A program made the translations under genes and the position numbers. Source: HGM04593 sp045660825 (GTDB lineage Bacteria > Bacteroidota > Bacteroidia > Bacteroidales > Bacteroidaceae). Taken from it: DNA of 64,000 nucleotides. The notes under the pieces were generated by a model. The model made no database searches. It saw nothing but the letters and a program-made list of their open reading frames with translations, and was not told the DNA's origin. The DNA lies in assembly GCA_045660825.1 (NCBI GenBank), contig JAZREN010000067.1:1-64000 (forward strand), given 5' to 3'. Within the stretch, counting starts at the first letter, position 1; the number at the start of each line of letters is the position of its first letter. This document shows, piece by piece, positions 34,631 through 41,277 of the stretch.

Positions 34631-34671
34631 AAAAATCTAACGCGGCAGAATTTCTGCCGCGTTAGATTTTT
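34631..34671 (+). terminator. Perfect 20-bp hairpin terminator after the HD gene
   Basis: AAAAATCTAACGCGGCAGAA (34631-34650) and its perfect complement (34652-34671) end in a T-run. It stops the HD gene and, on the other strand, the tRNA-Pro transcript. Confidence 0.9.
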
Positions 34672-34679
34672 TAGCTATG

Positions 34680-34752
34680 TCGGAATGAGGCGACTCGAAC
34701 GCCCGACCCCTACGTCCCGAACGTAGTGCGCTACCAACTGCGCTACATTCCG
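34680..34752 (-). tRNA. tRNA-Pro (anticodon CGG)
   Basis: The 73-nt cloverleaf has acceptor CGGAATG/CATTCCG, D stem GCGC/GCGC, anticodon loop TTCGGGA on CTACG/CGTAG, T arm GGGCG-TTCGAGT-CGCCT and discriminator A. CCA is not encoded. Confidence 0.95.
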
Positions 34753-34823
34753 TCACTTTTGATGATGCAAATATAGTACAATTATACAGAAATGAAAAAT
34801 TTTTGAAGTTTTTTATCAAAACA

Positions 34824-34855
34824 TTTGCACAAATCAAAAACTTGTCATACCTTTG
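34824..34855 (+). promoter_or_regulatory. Promoter of tRNA-Phe
   Basis: TTTG (34824-34827), 20 bases, then TACCTTTG (34848-34855): an excellent Bacteroidetes consensus. It sits 16 bases before the mature tRNA. Confidence 0.75.
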
Positions 34856-34871
34856 CACTCGCAAACAAGAC

Positions 34872-34944
34872 GGTGCCATAGCTCAGTTGGTAGAGCAAAG
34901 GACTGAAAATCCTTGTGTCCCCGGTTCGATTCCTGGTGGCACCA
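34872..34944 (+). tRNA. tRNA-Phe (anticodon GAA)
   Basis: The 73-nt cloverleaf has acceptor GGTGCCA/TGGCACC, D stem GCTC/GAGC, anticodon loop CTGAAAA on AAGGA/TCCTT, T arm CCCGG-TTCGATT-CCTGG and discriminator A. A short A/T-rich hairpin follows (AGAGAGT around 34955-34985). Confidence 0.96.
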
Positions 34945-34999
34945 CTTGAAAATTAGAGAGTTGCAGAAATGTGACTCTCTTTTTTTGTTGTGTTTTATT

Positions 35000-35060
35000 T
35001 TATACCCGACAAGGTATAATTCCGTTGTTTGAGCCTTGTTTTATACCCTATGTGGTATAA
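35000..35060. promoter_or_regulatory. Two perfect TTATACC-N6-GGTATAA operators
   Basis: The 7-6-7 palindromes at 35000-35019 and 35041-35060 are identical in their arms and 41 bases apart, close to four helical turns. This is the operator form used by HipB-like autoregulators. No hipBA pair follows; the nearest HTH gene is at 36474. Confidence 0.65.
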
Positions 35061-35068
35061 TCATCGTC

Positions 35069-35134
35069 TATTCGCATCATATTTTGACGCGAATAGACGG
35101 CATAATCGCTTCATTTGGCGTGGAGTTGTGTTTT
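35069..35134. repeat. 66-bp direct repeat, left copy, with a 15-5-15 palindrome
   Basis: About 83% identical to 36305-36370 in the same orientation. It overlaps a palindrome: CGTCTATTCGCATCA (35065-35079) and TGACGCGAATAGACG (35085-35099), with one mismatch. It lies 11 bases beyond the Fic stop codon. Confidence 0.75.
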
Positions 35135-35145
35135 AACAGGGCGTT

Positions 35146-36255
35146 TTATAAATCTGTTTTGAGAAGGTAGTTTGTGCTTCTGCCACCTTCGCCTGCAACT
35201 TTCAGCACTCCCTTTTCTACCAGGTCTGTTATGTCTCGCAAGGCTGTCGCTTGTGATGTCTTGGCAATCTTTGCCCATTTAGAGGTCGTTAGTTTTCCCT
35301 CAAAGCCATCCCATAGCTTATTGACAACCTTAACCTGTCGTTCGTTCATTGCAACCTCGCGGTGCTGTTGCCAGAACGACGCTTTGGCAACCACCCGCTT
35401 CACGATTGCCTCTGAATGCATTATGGCGTTCCTGAGAGTCTGCAAAAACCACTCAAGCCACAAGGTTATATCCATGGTGCCAGTTGTGGTTTTCTCCAAA
35501 GCCTCGTAGTAACCTTTGCGCTCACGCAATATCTCGGCCGACATGCTGTAGAAACGATGCGGCATACCGTCGGCCTTTGCCAATAGCATATCTGTTATTG
35601 TGCGGGTTATACGGCCATTACCATCGTCGAATGGGTGTATGGCAACAAACCAAAGGTGCGCTATTGCAGCTTTCAGTATCGGGTCTATCTCCTGTTTGTC
35701 ATTTACCCATGCAATAAATTCGTCCATCATTGCCGGTACATCACCCGAGGTTGGGGCCTCATAATGTACCTTCTCTTTTCCCATAGGCCCAGACACCACC
35801 TGCATGGGCTCTTTACCCACACGATATGCTGCGACGGTTATAGGGCGTATGCCACTGCGGCCTGTAGGGAACAGCGCGGCATGCCAATTGAAAAGACGCT
35901 CCGGTGTCAGTGGCTTGTCGCTATTCCGCACAGCATCGAGCATTACTTGTACTACACCCTCGGTGTAGTGGTCAGGCACGGGCAACCCTTCGGTCTCTAT
36001 TCCCAAATGCCTGGCAATTGACGAGCGTACCCTGTCGGCATTCAGCAACTCACCCTCTATCTCCGATGAACGCAACACGTCTTCCACCATTACATTCAGT
36101 GAGGTGGCATTCTGCACGTTGAACCCGGCACCTTCCATAAGCCCCATGACGCGGCCTTCGAGATTGCGCACCTCGGCAAGAAGAGTCATTAACCTCTCAT
36201 TGTCCCATTTGAACTGTGCCCAATTAGGCTGCTGCCATATATAAATTGCCCTCAT
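35146..36255 (-). CDS. Fic-family AMP-transferase (class II)
   Basis: The 369-residue protein starts with a DUF4172-like region and carries the class II inhibitory helix motif SSEIEGE (Ser63-x3-Glu67-Gly68) that blocks ATP in the resting state. The Fic core motif HPFDDGNGR (207-215) is intact. A C-terminal winged helix (about 300-369, TTSKWAKIAKTSQATALRDITDLVEKGVL...GRSTNYLL) suggests DNA binding or autoregulation. Fic enzymes transfer AMP to target proteins. It is bracketed by 66-bp direct repeats (35069 and 36305), and the upstream copy lies 50 bases before its ATG, where an operator would be. No separate FicA/antitoxin gene is visible. Confidence 0.9.
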   Translation of the reverse strand: MRAIYIWQQPNWAQFKWDNERLMTLLAEVRNLEGRVMGLMEGAGFNVQNATSLNVMVEDVLRSSEIEGELLNADRVRSSIARHLGIETEGLPVPDHYTEGVVQVMLDAVRNSDKPLTPERLFNWHAALFPTGRSGIRPITVAAYRVGKEPMQVVSGPMGKEKVHYEAPTSGDVPAMMDEFIAWVNDKQEIDPILKAAIAHLWFVAIHPFDDGNGRITRTITDMLLAKADGMPHRFYSMSAEILRERKGYYEALEKTTTGTMDITLWLEWFLQTLRNAIMHSEAIVKRVVAKASFWQQHREVAMNERQVKVVNKLWDGFEGKLTTSKWAKIAKTSQATALRDITDLVEKGVLKVAGEGGRSTNYLLKTDL

Positions 36256-36304
36256 AACTGCTCAATTTTGTGCAAAGATAACGCATTGATGCGAAAAAAC
36301 AACT

Positions 36305-36370
36305 TATTCGCGTCAAAATATGACGTGAATAGACGGCGTAATCACTTCATTTGGGGTGAAGTTGGGGTTT
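36305..36370. repeat. 66-bp direct repeat, right copy, upstream of fic
   Basis: The right copy of the 35069-35134 repeat. The core TTCGCGTCA-N5-TGACGTGAA is palindromic, but the outer left arm has diverged. It is well placed as the operator of the leftward Fic gene. Confidence 0.72.
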
Positions 36371-36406
36371 GGTAGTTTTTGAGTTATGTAAAAAATGAGA
36401 GATTAT

Positions 36407-36437
36407 TTCACTTAACCTATCATAAAATAAAGAAAAA
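36407..36437 (+). repeat. TTTCACTTAACCTATCATA repeat, copy near the HTH promoter
   Basis: Shares the core AACCTATCATAwAATA and flanks with 37856-37883. The two copies bracket the HTH gene, the membrane gene and both pseudogenes. Confidence 0.5.
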
Positions 36438-36441
36438 GTGC

Positions 36442-36449
36442 TATCTTTG
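36442..36449 (+). promoter_or_regulatory. -7 box of the HTH gene
   Basis: TATCTTTG, an exact match to TAnnTTTG, 24 bases before the ATG at 36474. The leader would be about 17 nt. Confidence 0.5.
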
Positions 36450-36473
36450 CGTATTATATGATATGTTACGGTT

Positions 36474-36791
36474 ATGGCAAAGAGTACGATGGGGACAAAA
36501 TTGCCTCGAAAATTGGAGCAGAAGATGCAAACTGTTGGCGAGCAGATAAAGCTTGCCCGCTTGCGTCGTAATTTGAGTGTTGCACAGGTGGCTGAGCGTG
36601 CTACTTGTTCGCCACTTACGGTTTCACGTATCGAAAAAGGCGTACCAACTGTAGCTATTGGCATCTACTTGCGTGTGTTATACGCCCTGCAACTTGATGA
36701 TGATATTCTATTTTTGGCAAAGGATGATGCACTCGGTAGGGTGTTGCAGGATATGAATCTGCCGCCTCGTAAACGAGCATCGAAGAAATAA
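36474..36791 (+). CDS. HipB-like XRE-family HTH protein, partnerless
   Basis: The 105-residue protein has an XRE helix-turn-helix at about 20-75: VGEQIKLARLRRNLSVAQVAERATCSPLTVSRIEKG, with a basic tail (PPRKRASKK). Its size and the 'DDILFLAKDD..GR.LQD' follow-up match HipB-type antitoxins, which are normally encoded just before hipA. No HipA kinase is encoded after it; degraded AlbA_2 sequences and an AT-rich membrane gene follow instead. It may be a solitary regulator or a relic of a lost toxin-antitoxin pair. Perfect TTATACC-type operators lie 1.4 kb upstream. Confidence 0.8.
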   Translation: MAKSTMGTKLPRKLEQKMQTVGEQIKLARLRRNLSVAQVAERATCSPLTVSRIEKGVPTVAIGIYLRVLYALQLDDDILFLAKDDALGRVLQDMNLPPRKRASKK

Positions 36792-36801
36792 AAGACTTTG
36801 A

Positions 36802-36936
36802 ATAATCCGTAGTGCTCATGAAAGCACCAAGAAGGCACTAAGTTGGTACCAAGTTAGCACTATGTTAATTAAATATCTACATATAGAGCCAAAATCTAGC
36901 ATGAATTTTATTAAAAGAATATGCCAACATAATTAA
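36802..36936 (+). pseudogene. Fragment of an AlbA_2/ATP-binding (RecG-like) protein, linker region
   Basis: A start-less open stretch reads SAHESTKKALSWYQVSTM, then NFIKRICQHN and a stop. It resembles the low-complexity linker and first winged-helix residues of Bacteroidetes AlbA_2 (Schlafen-like) ATP-binding proteins ('..HQVsTk..s..lM.f..lc'). It is truncated at both ends. Confidence 0.45.
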
Positions 36937-36949
36937 GTAATGAAATAAA

Positions 36950-37432
36950 ATGGATAGTGAAATTATTTTAGGAGGTATCAGCATTTTTCTTACAGTTGTT
37001 ATTGCTATACTTGGATGGATAATGCAAAGAAAGATTGAGCAAATAAAGATAATGGAGAATCAATTGTCTGATAAGAAATATAATGCATACGCGGATCTAG
37101 TAGGAATATTTTTTAGTATACTCAAAAATGTAAAAAAAGAGAAAGATACAAATCAAAAAGTTCTGATGGACAAAATGCTTGAGTCTAAGAAAAATATTTT
37201 TATGTATGGCTCAGACAAAGTTGTTATGGCATTTAGTAAATGGTTGTGTTCTTCTACAACTGGAGAAAACAATGAACAACAAATGAACAAATTCCTTGAA
37301 CTTATGATTGAAATTCGTAAAGATATGTGTGGACGAAGTAGTAAGATTACAAAATATGATCTTTTATTAAATTTGATACAGAATCCTAAAGAGGTAGACG
37401 ATTATATTGATCAGATGAATAATAAACAATGA
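36950..37432 (+). CDS. Small membrane protein, AT-rich, 160 aa
   Basis: No family recognised. An N-terminal membrane helix (about 6-25, ILGGISIFLTVVIAILGWIM) is followed by a charged helical domain (QRKIEQIKIMENQLSDKKYNAYADLV...). The coding sequence is far more AT-rich than the genes on either side. It sits between two fragments of AlbA_2-type proteins, so it probably arrived by transfer. The layout of one anchor plus a helical cytoplasmic part is common among small accessory or defence proteins, but no motif supports a specific function. Confidence 0.6.
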   Translation: MDSEIILGGISIFLTVVIAILGWIMQRKIEQIKIMENQLSDKKYNAYADLVGIFFSILKNVKKEKDTNQKVLMDKMLESKKNIFMYGSDKVVMAFSKWLCSSTTGENNEQQMNKFLELMIEIRKDMCGRSSKITKYDLLLNLIQNPKEVDDYIDQMNNKQ

Positions 37433-37459
37433 ATTAGTAAATTCAACAAATACCAACTT

Positions 37460-37794
37460 ATGATCAGAACCAACCGCATAGAATATAAAAGAGAATTAAC
37501 TCCTGAACTTGATGTTGAGAAGGAGATTGTGCGATACATATGTTATATAAGCAGATGTTTATAATGATTTCTCAGATTGATAAATAACCTATAAGTGCTC
37601 ATGATACTGCTCATGATGTTGGAAGTGTATCTAAAGCTATTAGAACTCTTGTTATTTGCATTGAAGGTGAAATTGATAGAGACACTTTGCAATCTTTAAT
37701 TGGCATTAAACATCGAATATACTTCCGCAGTACATATATAAAGCCAGCACTTGAAGAAGGTTGTATAGAGTTTACTTTGCCAAATGAAAAATAA
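37460..37794 (+). pseudogene. Decayed AlbA_2-type ATP-binding protein: N- and C-terminal remnants
   Basis: The first 34 codons read MIRTNRIEYKRELTPELDVE, the typical AlbA_2 start, and stop at 37564. After about 30 bases a second open stretch (37594-37794) carries SAHDTAHDVGSVSKAIRTLV and a winged-helix end (RDTLQSLIGIKHRIYFRSTY...GCIEFTLPNEK). Intact relatives have about 350 residues between these parts, so an internal deletion removed the ATPase body. Codons have not been scrambled, so the loss looks recent. Confidence 0.7.
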
Positions 37795-37855
37795 AGTAAG
37801 TTGCTACAGCAAAGGGTATTGCTTTGAAAAATAGTCTAATAAATAAGACGTAATT

Positions 37856-37883
37856 TTACTCAACCTATCATATAATATGTAAA
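37856..37883 (+). repeat. TTTTACTCAACCTATCATA repeat, second copy
   Basis: Counterpart of 36407-36437 in the same orientation, about 1.45 kb away. It lies upstream of the menA promoter. Confidence 0.5.
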
Positions 37884-37923
37884 AACTGCATAGGCTGCGC
37901 TCGTTGCAAAATGCTCAAACAAG

Positions 37924-37954
37924 TTTGGCATTTCACTCGCTTGCACTATCTTTG
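37924..37954 (+). promoter_or_regulatory. Promoter of menA
   Basis: TTTG (37924-37927), exactly 19 bases, then TATCTTTG (37947-37954): a perfect match to the Bacteroidetes consensus, 30 bases before the ATG. Confidence 0.8.
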
Positions 37955-37984
37955 TAATTTAGAAGAATAGCAAAACGATAATTT

Positions 37985-38884
37985 ATGGAAAACAAGAAAA
38001 AACACAGTTTCAAGGAGTGGGTGTTGGCTACGCGTCCTTGGTCTTTTCCGGCGTCGGCGATGCCGGTGTTGGTGACATTGGCCTATCTTAACTGGTGTGA
38101 CTATAAGGTTGATTGGATTGCGGGTGTATGGGCTCTGCTCAACATCGTTATTTTCCACGCTGCGGGCAATACCTGGAGCGATTATTTCGATTACAAGCGT
38201 GGTGTTGACCGCGAGGATGCCATTGGTGGCATGTCTATCGTAAGCGGTCAGTTCCAGGCTTGTGAGATTAAGAGGCTTGCGTGGTGCTTGCTCTCTGTTG
38301 CAGTTGTGGCGGGCGTAGTGCTGATGTTGCACGTGGGCTTGCCGGTGCTTTACTTTGGCCTTGCGGGCTGTGCGCTCATCATGCTCTATCCTTGGCTCAA
38401 GTATCACGCTTTGGGCGATTTGGATATTTTCCTCACATACTCGGTGTTGCCAATTCTTGGTACATCGTTTGTGGCAACTGGCTATCTGCACAAGGAGGTG
38501 CTGTGGCTGATGTTGCCTATCGGCCTCATTACGGTTGGTATTCTGCACGTGAACAATGCACGTGACATAGAGCAGGATACCCGTGCGGGAATAAAGACTT
38601 TTGCAATGCTCATTGGCAAGCGGGCGTCGGTTGTGTTCTACATTGCCGAGCTTGTGTTGCCTTTCGTTGCCATTCTTGTTGCTGCCATCTGTGGCGCCAT
38701 GCCTTGGTGGGCTCTGGTTGTTGTGGTGGCTTTGAAGCCTGCCATTGACAACTGCCGTGCTATGGTGAAGCTGCCTGCAGAGGGCATGAAGGCGCTTGTG
38801 GGTGTTGATGAGAAGACAGCGCAGCTGCAGCTGATGTTCAGTCTTTTGTTGTCGATATCTCTCTTTGTGACTGCGGCTCTATGA
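37985..38884 (+). CDS. menA: 1,4-dihydroxy-2-naphthoate polyprenyltransferase
   Basis: The 299-residue UbiA-superfamily membrane enzyme attaches the prenyl chain to DHNA in menaquinone synthesis. The first Asp-rich motif is NTWSDYFDYKRGVD (about 61-74) and the second NNARDIEQDTRAG (about 188-200). Eight or nine hydrophobic helices are visible. 'KEWVLATRPWSFPASAMPVL' is the typical start. It overlaps the following CPBP gene by four bases (ATGA), so the two are translationally coupled. Confidence 0.93.
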   Translation: MENKKKHSFKEWVLATRPWSFPASAMPVLVTLAYLNWCDYKVDWIAGVWALLNIVIFHAAGNTWSDYFDYKRGVDREDAIGGMSIVSGQFQACEIKRLAWCLLSVAVVAGVVLMLHVGLPVLYFGLAGCALIMLYPWLKYHALGDLDIFLTYSVLPILGTSFVATGYLHKEVLWLMLPIGLITVGILHVNNARDIEQDTRAGIKTFAMLIGKRASVVFYIAELVLPFVAILVAAICGAMPWWALVVVVALKPAIDNCRAMVKLPAEGMKALVGVDEKTAQLQLMFSLLLSISLFVTAAL

Positions 38885-39501
38885 TGCGTCGTCTGGTCTT
38901 TACAATAATACTTGCGGCGGTGCTGTGGACTGTGATGTTCAGTCCATGGACCGCGCCGCATGTTAACTTTTGGTGGATGATGACAGGCTCGGCCTGCACG
39001 CTGTCGCTCTGTGCAACACTGTTTGCACCGGGGTGGTGGAAGAGGGTGCACCTTGACACTGCCAATATTCTGTGGGGCATTGCCATTGCTGTTGCGCTGT
39101 GGGGCGTGTTCTGGGTTGGCGACAAACTGTCGCAGCTGATGTTCGACTTTGCCCGCCCGCAGGTCGATACCATCTATGGAATGAAGGACGGACAGTCACC
39201 GTGGCTGCTCACTGCGTTGATGCTGTTCCTCATTGGGCCTGCCGAAGAGATTTTCTGGCGCGGATATGTGCAGGAGAATCTCTCCAAAAAGTGGAACGCA
39301 AACATGGGCTTTGTGGTTACAACGCTTATATATGCGCTTGTACATGCAGGCTCATTCAACTTCATGCTGATTATGGCGGCTCTTGTGGCCGGAGCAGTGT
39401 GGGGTTTGCTTTACCGTCTGTTCCCCAAATACTTTGCGGCGATAATAATTTCGCACGCGTTGTGGGATGTGGCGGTGTTTGTGTGGTTTCCGATAATGTA
39501 A
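38881..39501 (+). CDS. CPBP (CAAX-like) intramembrane metalloprotease
   Basis: The 206-residue multi-pass membrane protein has the ABI/CPBP motifs. GPAEEIFWRGYVQENL carries Glu-Glu and Arg (EExxxR), LVHAGSFNF the second motif His, and IISHALWDVAVF the third His. These residues form the metal-dependent glutamate protease site of Rce1-like enzymes. Substrate unknown. It starts inside the menA stop codon, so it is expressed with menaquinone synthesis. Confidence 0.85.
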   Translation: MMRRLVFTIILAAVLWTVMFSPWTAPHVNFWWMMTGSACTLSLCATLFAPGWWKRVHLDTANILWGIAIAVALWGVFWVGDKLSQLMFDFARPQVDTIYGMKDGQSPWLLTALMLFLIGPAEEIFWRGYVQENLSKKWNANMGFVVTTLIYALVHAGSFNFMLIMAALVAGAVWGLLYRLFPKYFAAIIISHALWDVAVFVWFPIM

Positions 39502-39652
39502 AGTTGTTTAAAAGGCACGATTTCGTCGTTACGCTTGCCAACAAAATCCTCATTTACGTTTAGTAAACTGCGGTTTTGTTTGGCTTCGCAAGCCTTGAAC
39601 TCACACCTTTTAAATAAACTTTAATGAATATAAGTTGCTCTTTTGTTTATAT

Positions 39653-39678
39653 GTCATTCTGAACGTAGTGAAGAATCT
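39653..39678 (+). repeat. Interspersed repeat, GTCATTCTGAACGTAGTGAA type
   Basis: Third clear copy of the dispersed unit (also at 33781 and 34558). It lies in the 245-base menA-radA intergenic region, where I see nothing else. Confidence 0.55.
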
Positions 39679-39746
39679 CTGTATAATAGATATTTCGCTT
39701 TGCTCAATATGACTACTTGGAGTATTTAATTGCTTGAAATTAAAAT

Positions 39747-41114
39747 ATGGCAAAGGAAAAATCGGTTTTTCTGTGTAATGATTGTGGCTACGAATCGCCA
39801 AAGTGGGCGGGTAAGTGTCCTGCGTGCGGAGCGTGGAACAGTTTTGTTGAGAAGGTGGTGAGGAACGCGCCGGCATCGCGTGTGTCGCTTGCGACAGGCG
39901 AGAAGCCCCAGGTGCGCCCTATGCTCATTGACGATGTGGCAACCGATGCGTTGCCGCGCATTGACATGCGCGACGGTGAGCTGAACCGTGTGCTTGGCGG
40001 TGGCCTTGTGCCGGGTTCGCTTGTGCTGTTGGGTGGTGAGCCTGGCATTGGAAAATCGACACTGGTGCTGCAGACAATCCTGGGCATGCCCGACCGCAAG
40101 GTGCTTTATGTGTCGGGCGAGGAGAGCGTGCAGCAGATAAAGCTGCGTGCCGACCGCATTGTGCACGAGCGTGGCAACTGCCACATCGTGTGCGAGACAT
40201 CGCTCGAGACAATATTTGTACATATAAAGAACGTGCAGCCCGAGTTGCTTGTCATAGACTCAATACAGACAATGTGCAGCGAGTCGGTCGATTCATCTCC
40301 CGGCAGCATGGCACAGGTGCGCGAGTGCACGGGTATGCTACTGAAGTTTGCCAAGGAGAACAACGTGCCTGTAATCCTCATTGGTCACATAACAAAGGAC
40401 GGTGCAATTGCCGGCCCAAAGATTCTTGAACACATTGTTGATGTGGTCATTCAGTTCGAGGGCGACCAGCACCACCTGTACCGTGTTCTGCGCTCGATAA
40501 AAAACCGCTTTGGCAGCACAGCCGAGCTTGGAATATATGAGATGCGACGCGAGGGATTGCGACAGGTCACAAATCCGTCGGAGCTACTGCTGAGTGAGCG
40601 CCACAAGGGTATGAGCGGCGTTGCTATTGCATCGGCAATTGAGGGCGTGAGCCCGTTCCTTATTGAGGCACAGGCGTTGGTGAGCACGGCGGCCTATGGC
40701 ACACCGCAGCGCTCGGCGACAGGCTTTGACGGCCGCCGCATGAATATGTTGCTTGCGGTGCTCGAAAAGCGCGTAGGTTTCAAACTGGCGCAGAAGGATG
40801 TCTACCTGAACATTGCCGGCGGATTGCGCGTGAATGACCCTGCCATTGATCTGGCGGTAATAAGTGCCATCTTATCAAGCAACATGGATGTTGAGATTGA
40901 ACCTACAATATGCATGGCCGGTGAGGTGGGCCTCTCGGGCGAGATTCGCCCTGTGAACCGCATTGAGCAGCGCATAGCCGAGGCTGCAAAGCTCGGCTTC
41001 AAGCAAATAATTGTGCCGCGCAGCAACCTTAAGGGGCTCGATGTCACGCGCTTCGGCATTGAGGTATTGCCGGTTGGTAAGGTCGAAGAGGCCTTCAGGT
41101 TGATTTTTGGATAA
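39747..41114 (+). CDS. radA: DNA repair protein RadA/Sms
   Basis: The 455-residue protein has an N-terminal C4 zinc finger (FLCNDCGYES...GKCPACGAWN). A RecA-like ATPase follows (Walker A GGEPGIGKST near 93-102; Walker B LLVIDSIQTM), then the RadA-specific KNRFGST motif and a C-terminal Lon-protease-like domain (GLSGEIRPV). RadA is a branch-migrating DnaB-like helicase in recombination. Length and motifs are canonical. Confidence 0.96.
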   Translation: MAKEKSVFLCNDCGYESPKWAGKCPACGAWNSFVEKVVRNAPASRVSLATGEKPQVRPMLIDDVATDALPRIDMRDGELNRVLGGGLVPGSLVLLGGEPGIGKSTLVLQTILGMPDRKVLYVSGEESVQQIKLRADRIVHERGNCHIVCETSLETIFVHIKNVQPELLVIDSIQTMCSESVDSSPGSMAQVRECTGMLLKFAKENNVPVILIGHITKDGAIAGPKILEHIVDVVIQFEGDQHHLYRVLRSIKNRFGSTAELGIYEMRREGLRQVTNPSELLLSERHKGMSGVAIASAIEGVSPFLIEAQALVSTAAYGTPQRSATGFDGRRMNMLLAVLEKRVGFKLAQKDVYLNIAGGLRVNDPAIDLAVISAILSSNMDVEIEPTICMAGEVGLSGEIRPVNRIEQRIAEAAKLGFKQIIVPRSNLKGLDVTRFGIEVLPVGKVEEAFRLIFG

Positions 41115-41239
41115 AATGAAAACTGTTTTACCTTTGACAACATCGTCTTTTCGCGACCCGCAGGGTACGACTTATATCCGTGCTACCTGCGACCTATCGC
41201 TGCCAATGTTGTCGAACCCTCGGTTTAGTTAACCCTCGG

Positions 41240-41270
41240 CTTTCAGTTTTCACCTTTCACCTTTCACTTT
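41240..41270 (-). repeat. CTGAAAGGTGAAAA-type repeat, inverted copy
   Basis: On the minus strand this reads GTGAAAGGTGAAAGGTGAAA followed by ACTGAAAGCC, matching the units at 19454 and 46483. It abuts the next gene's start. Confidence 0.7.
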
Positions 41271-41277
41271 AAGAACT

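Noticed and set aside
34637..34879. An ORF spanning tRNA-Pro and its terminator
   Set aside because: It is a read-through of a tRNA gene and hairpin arms.
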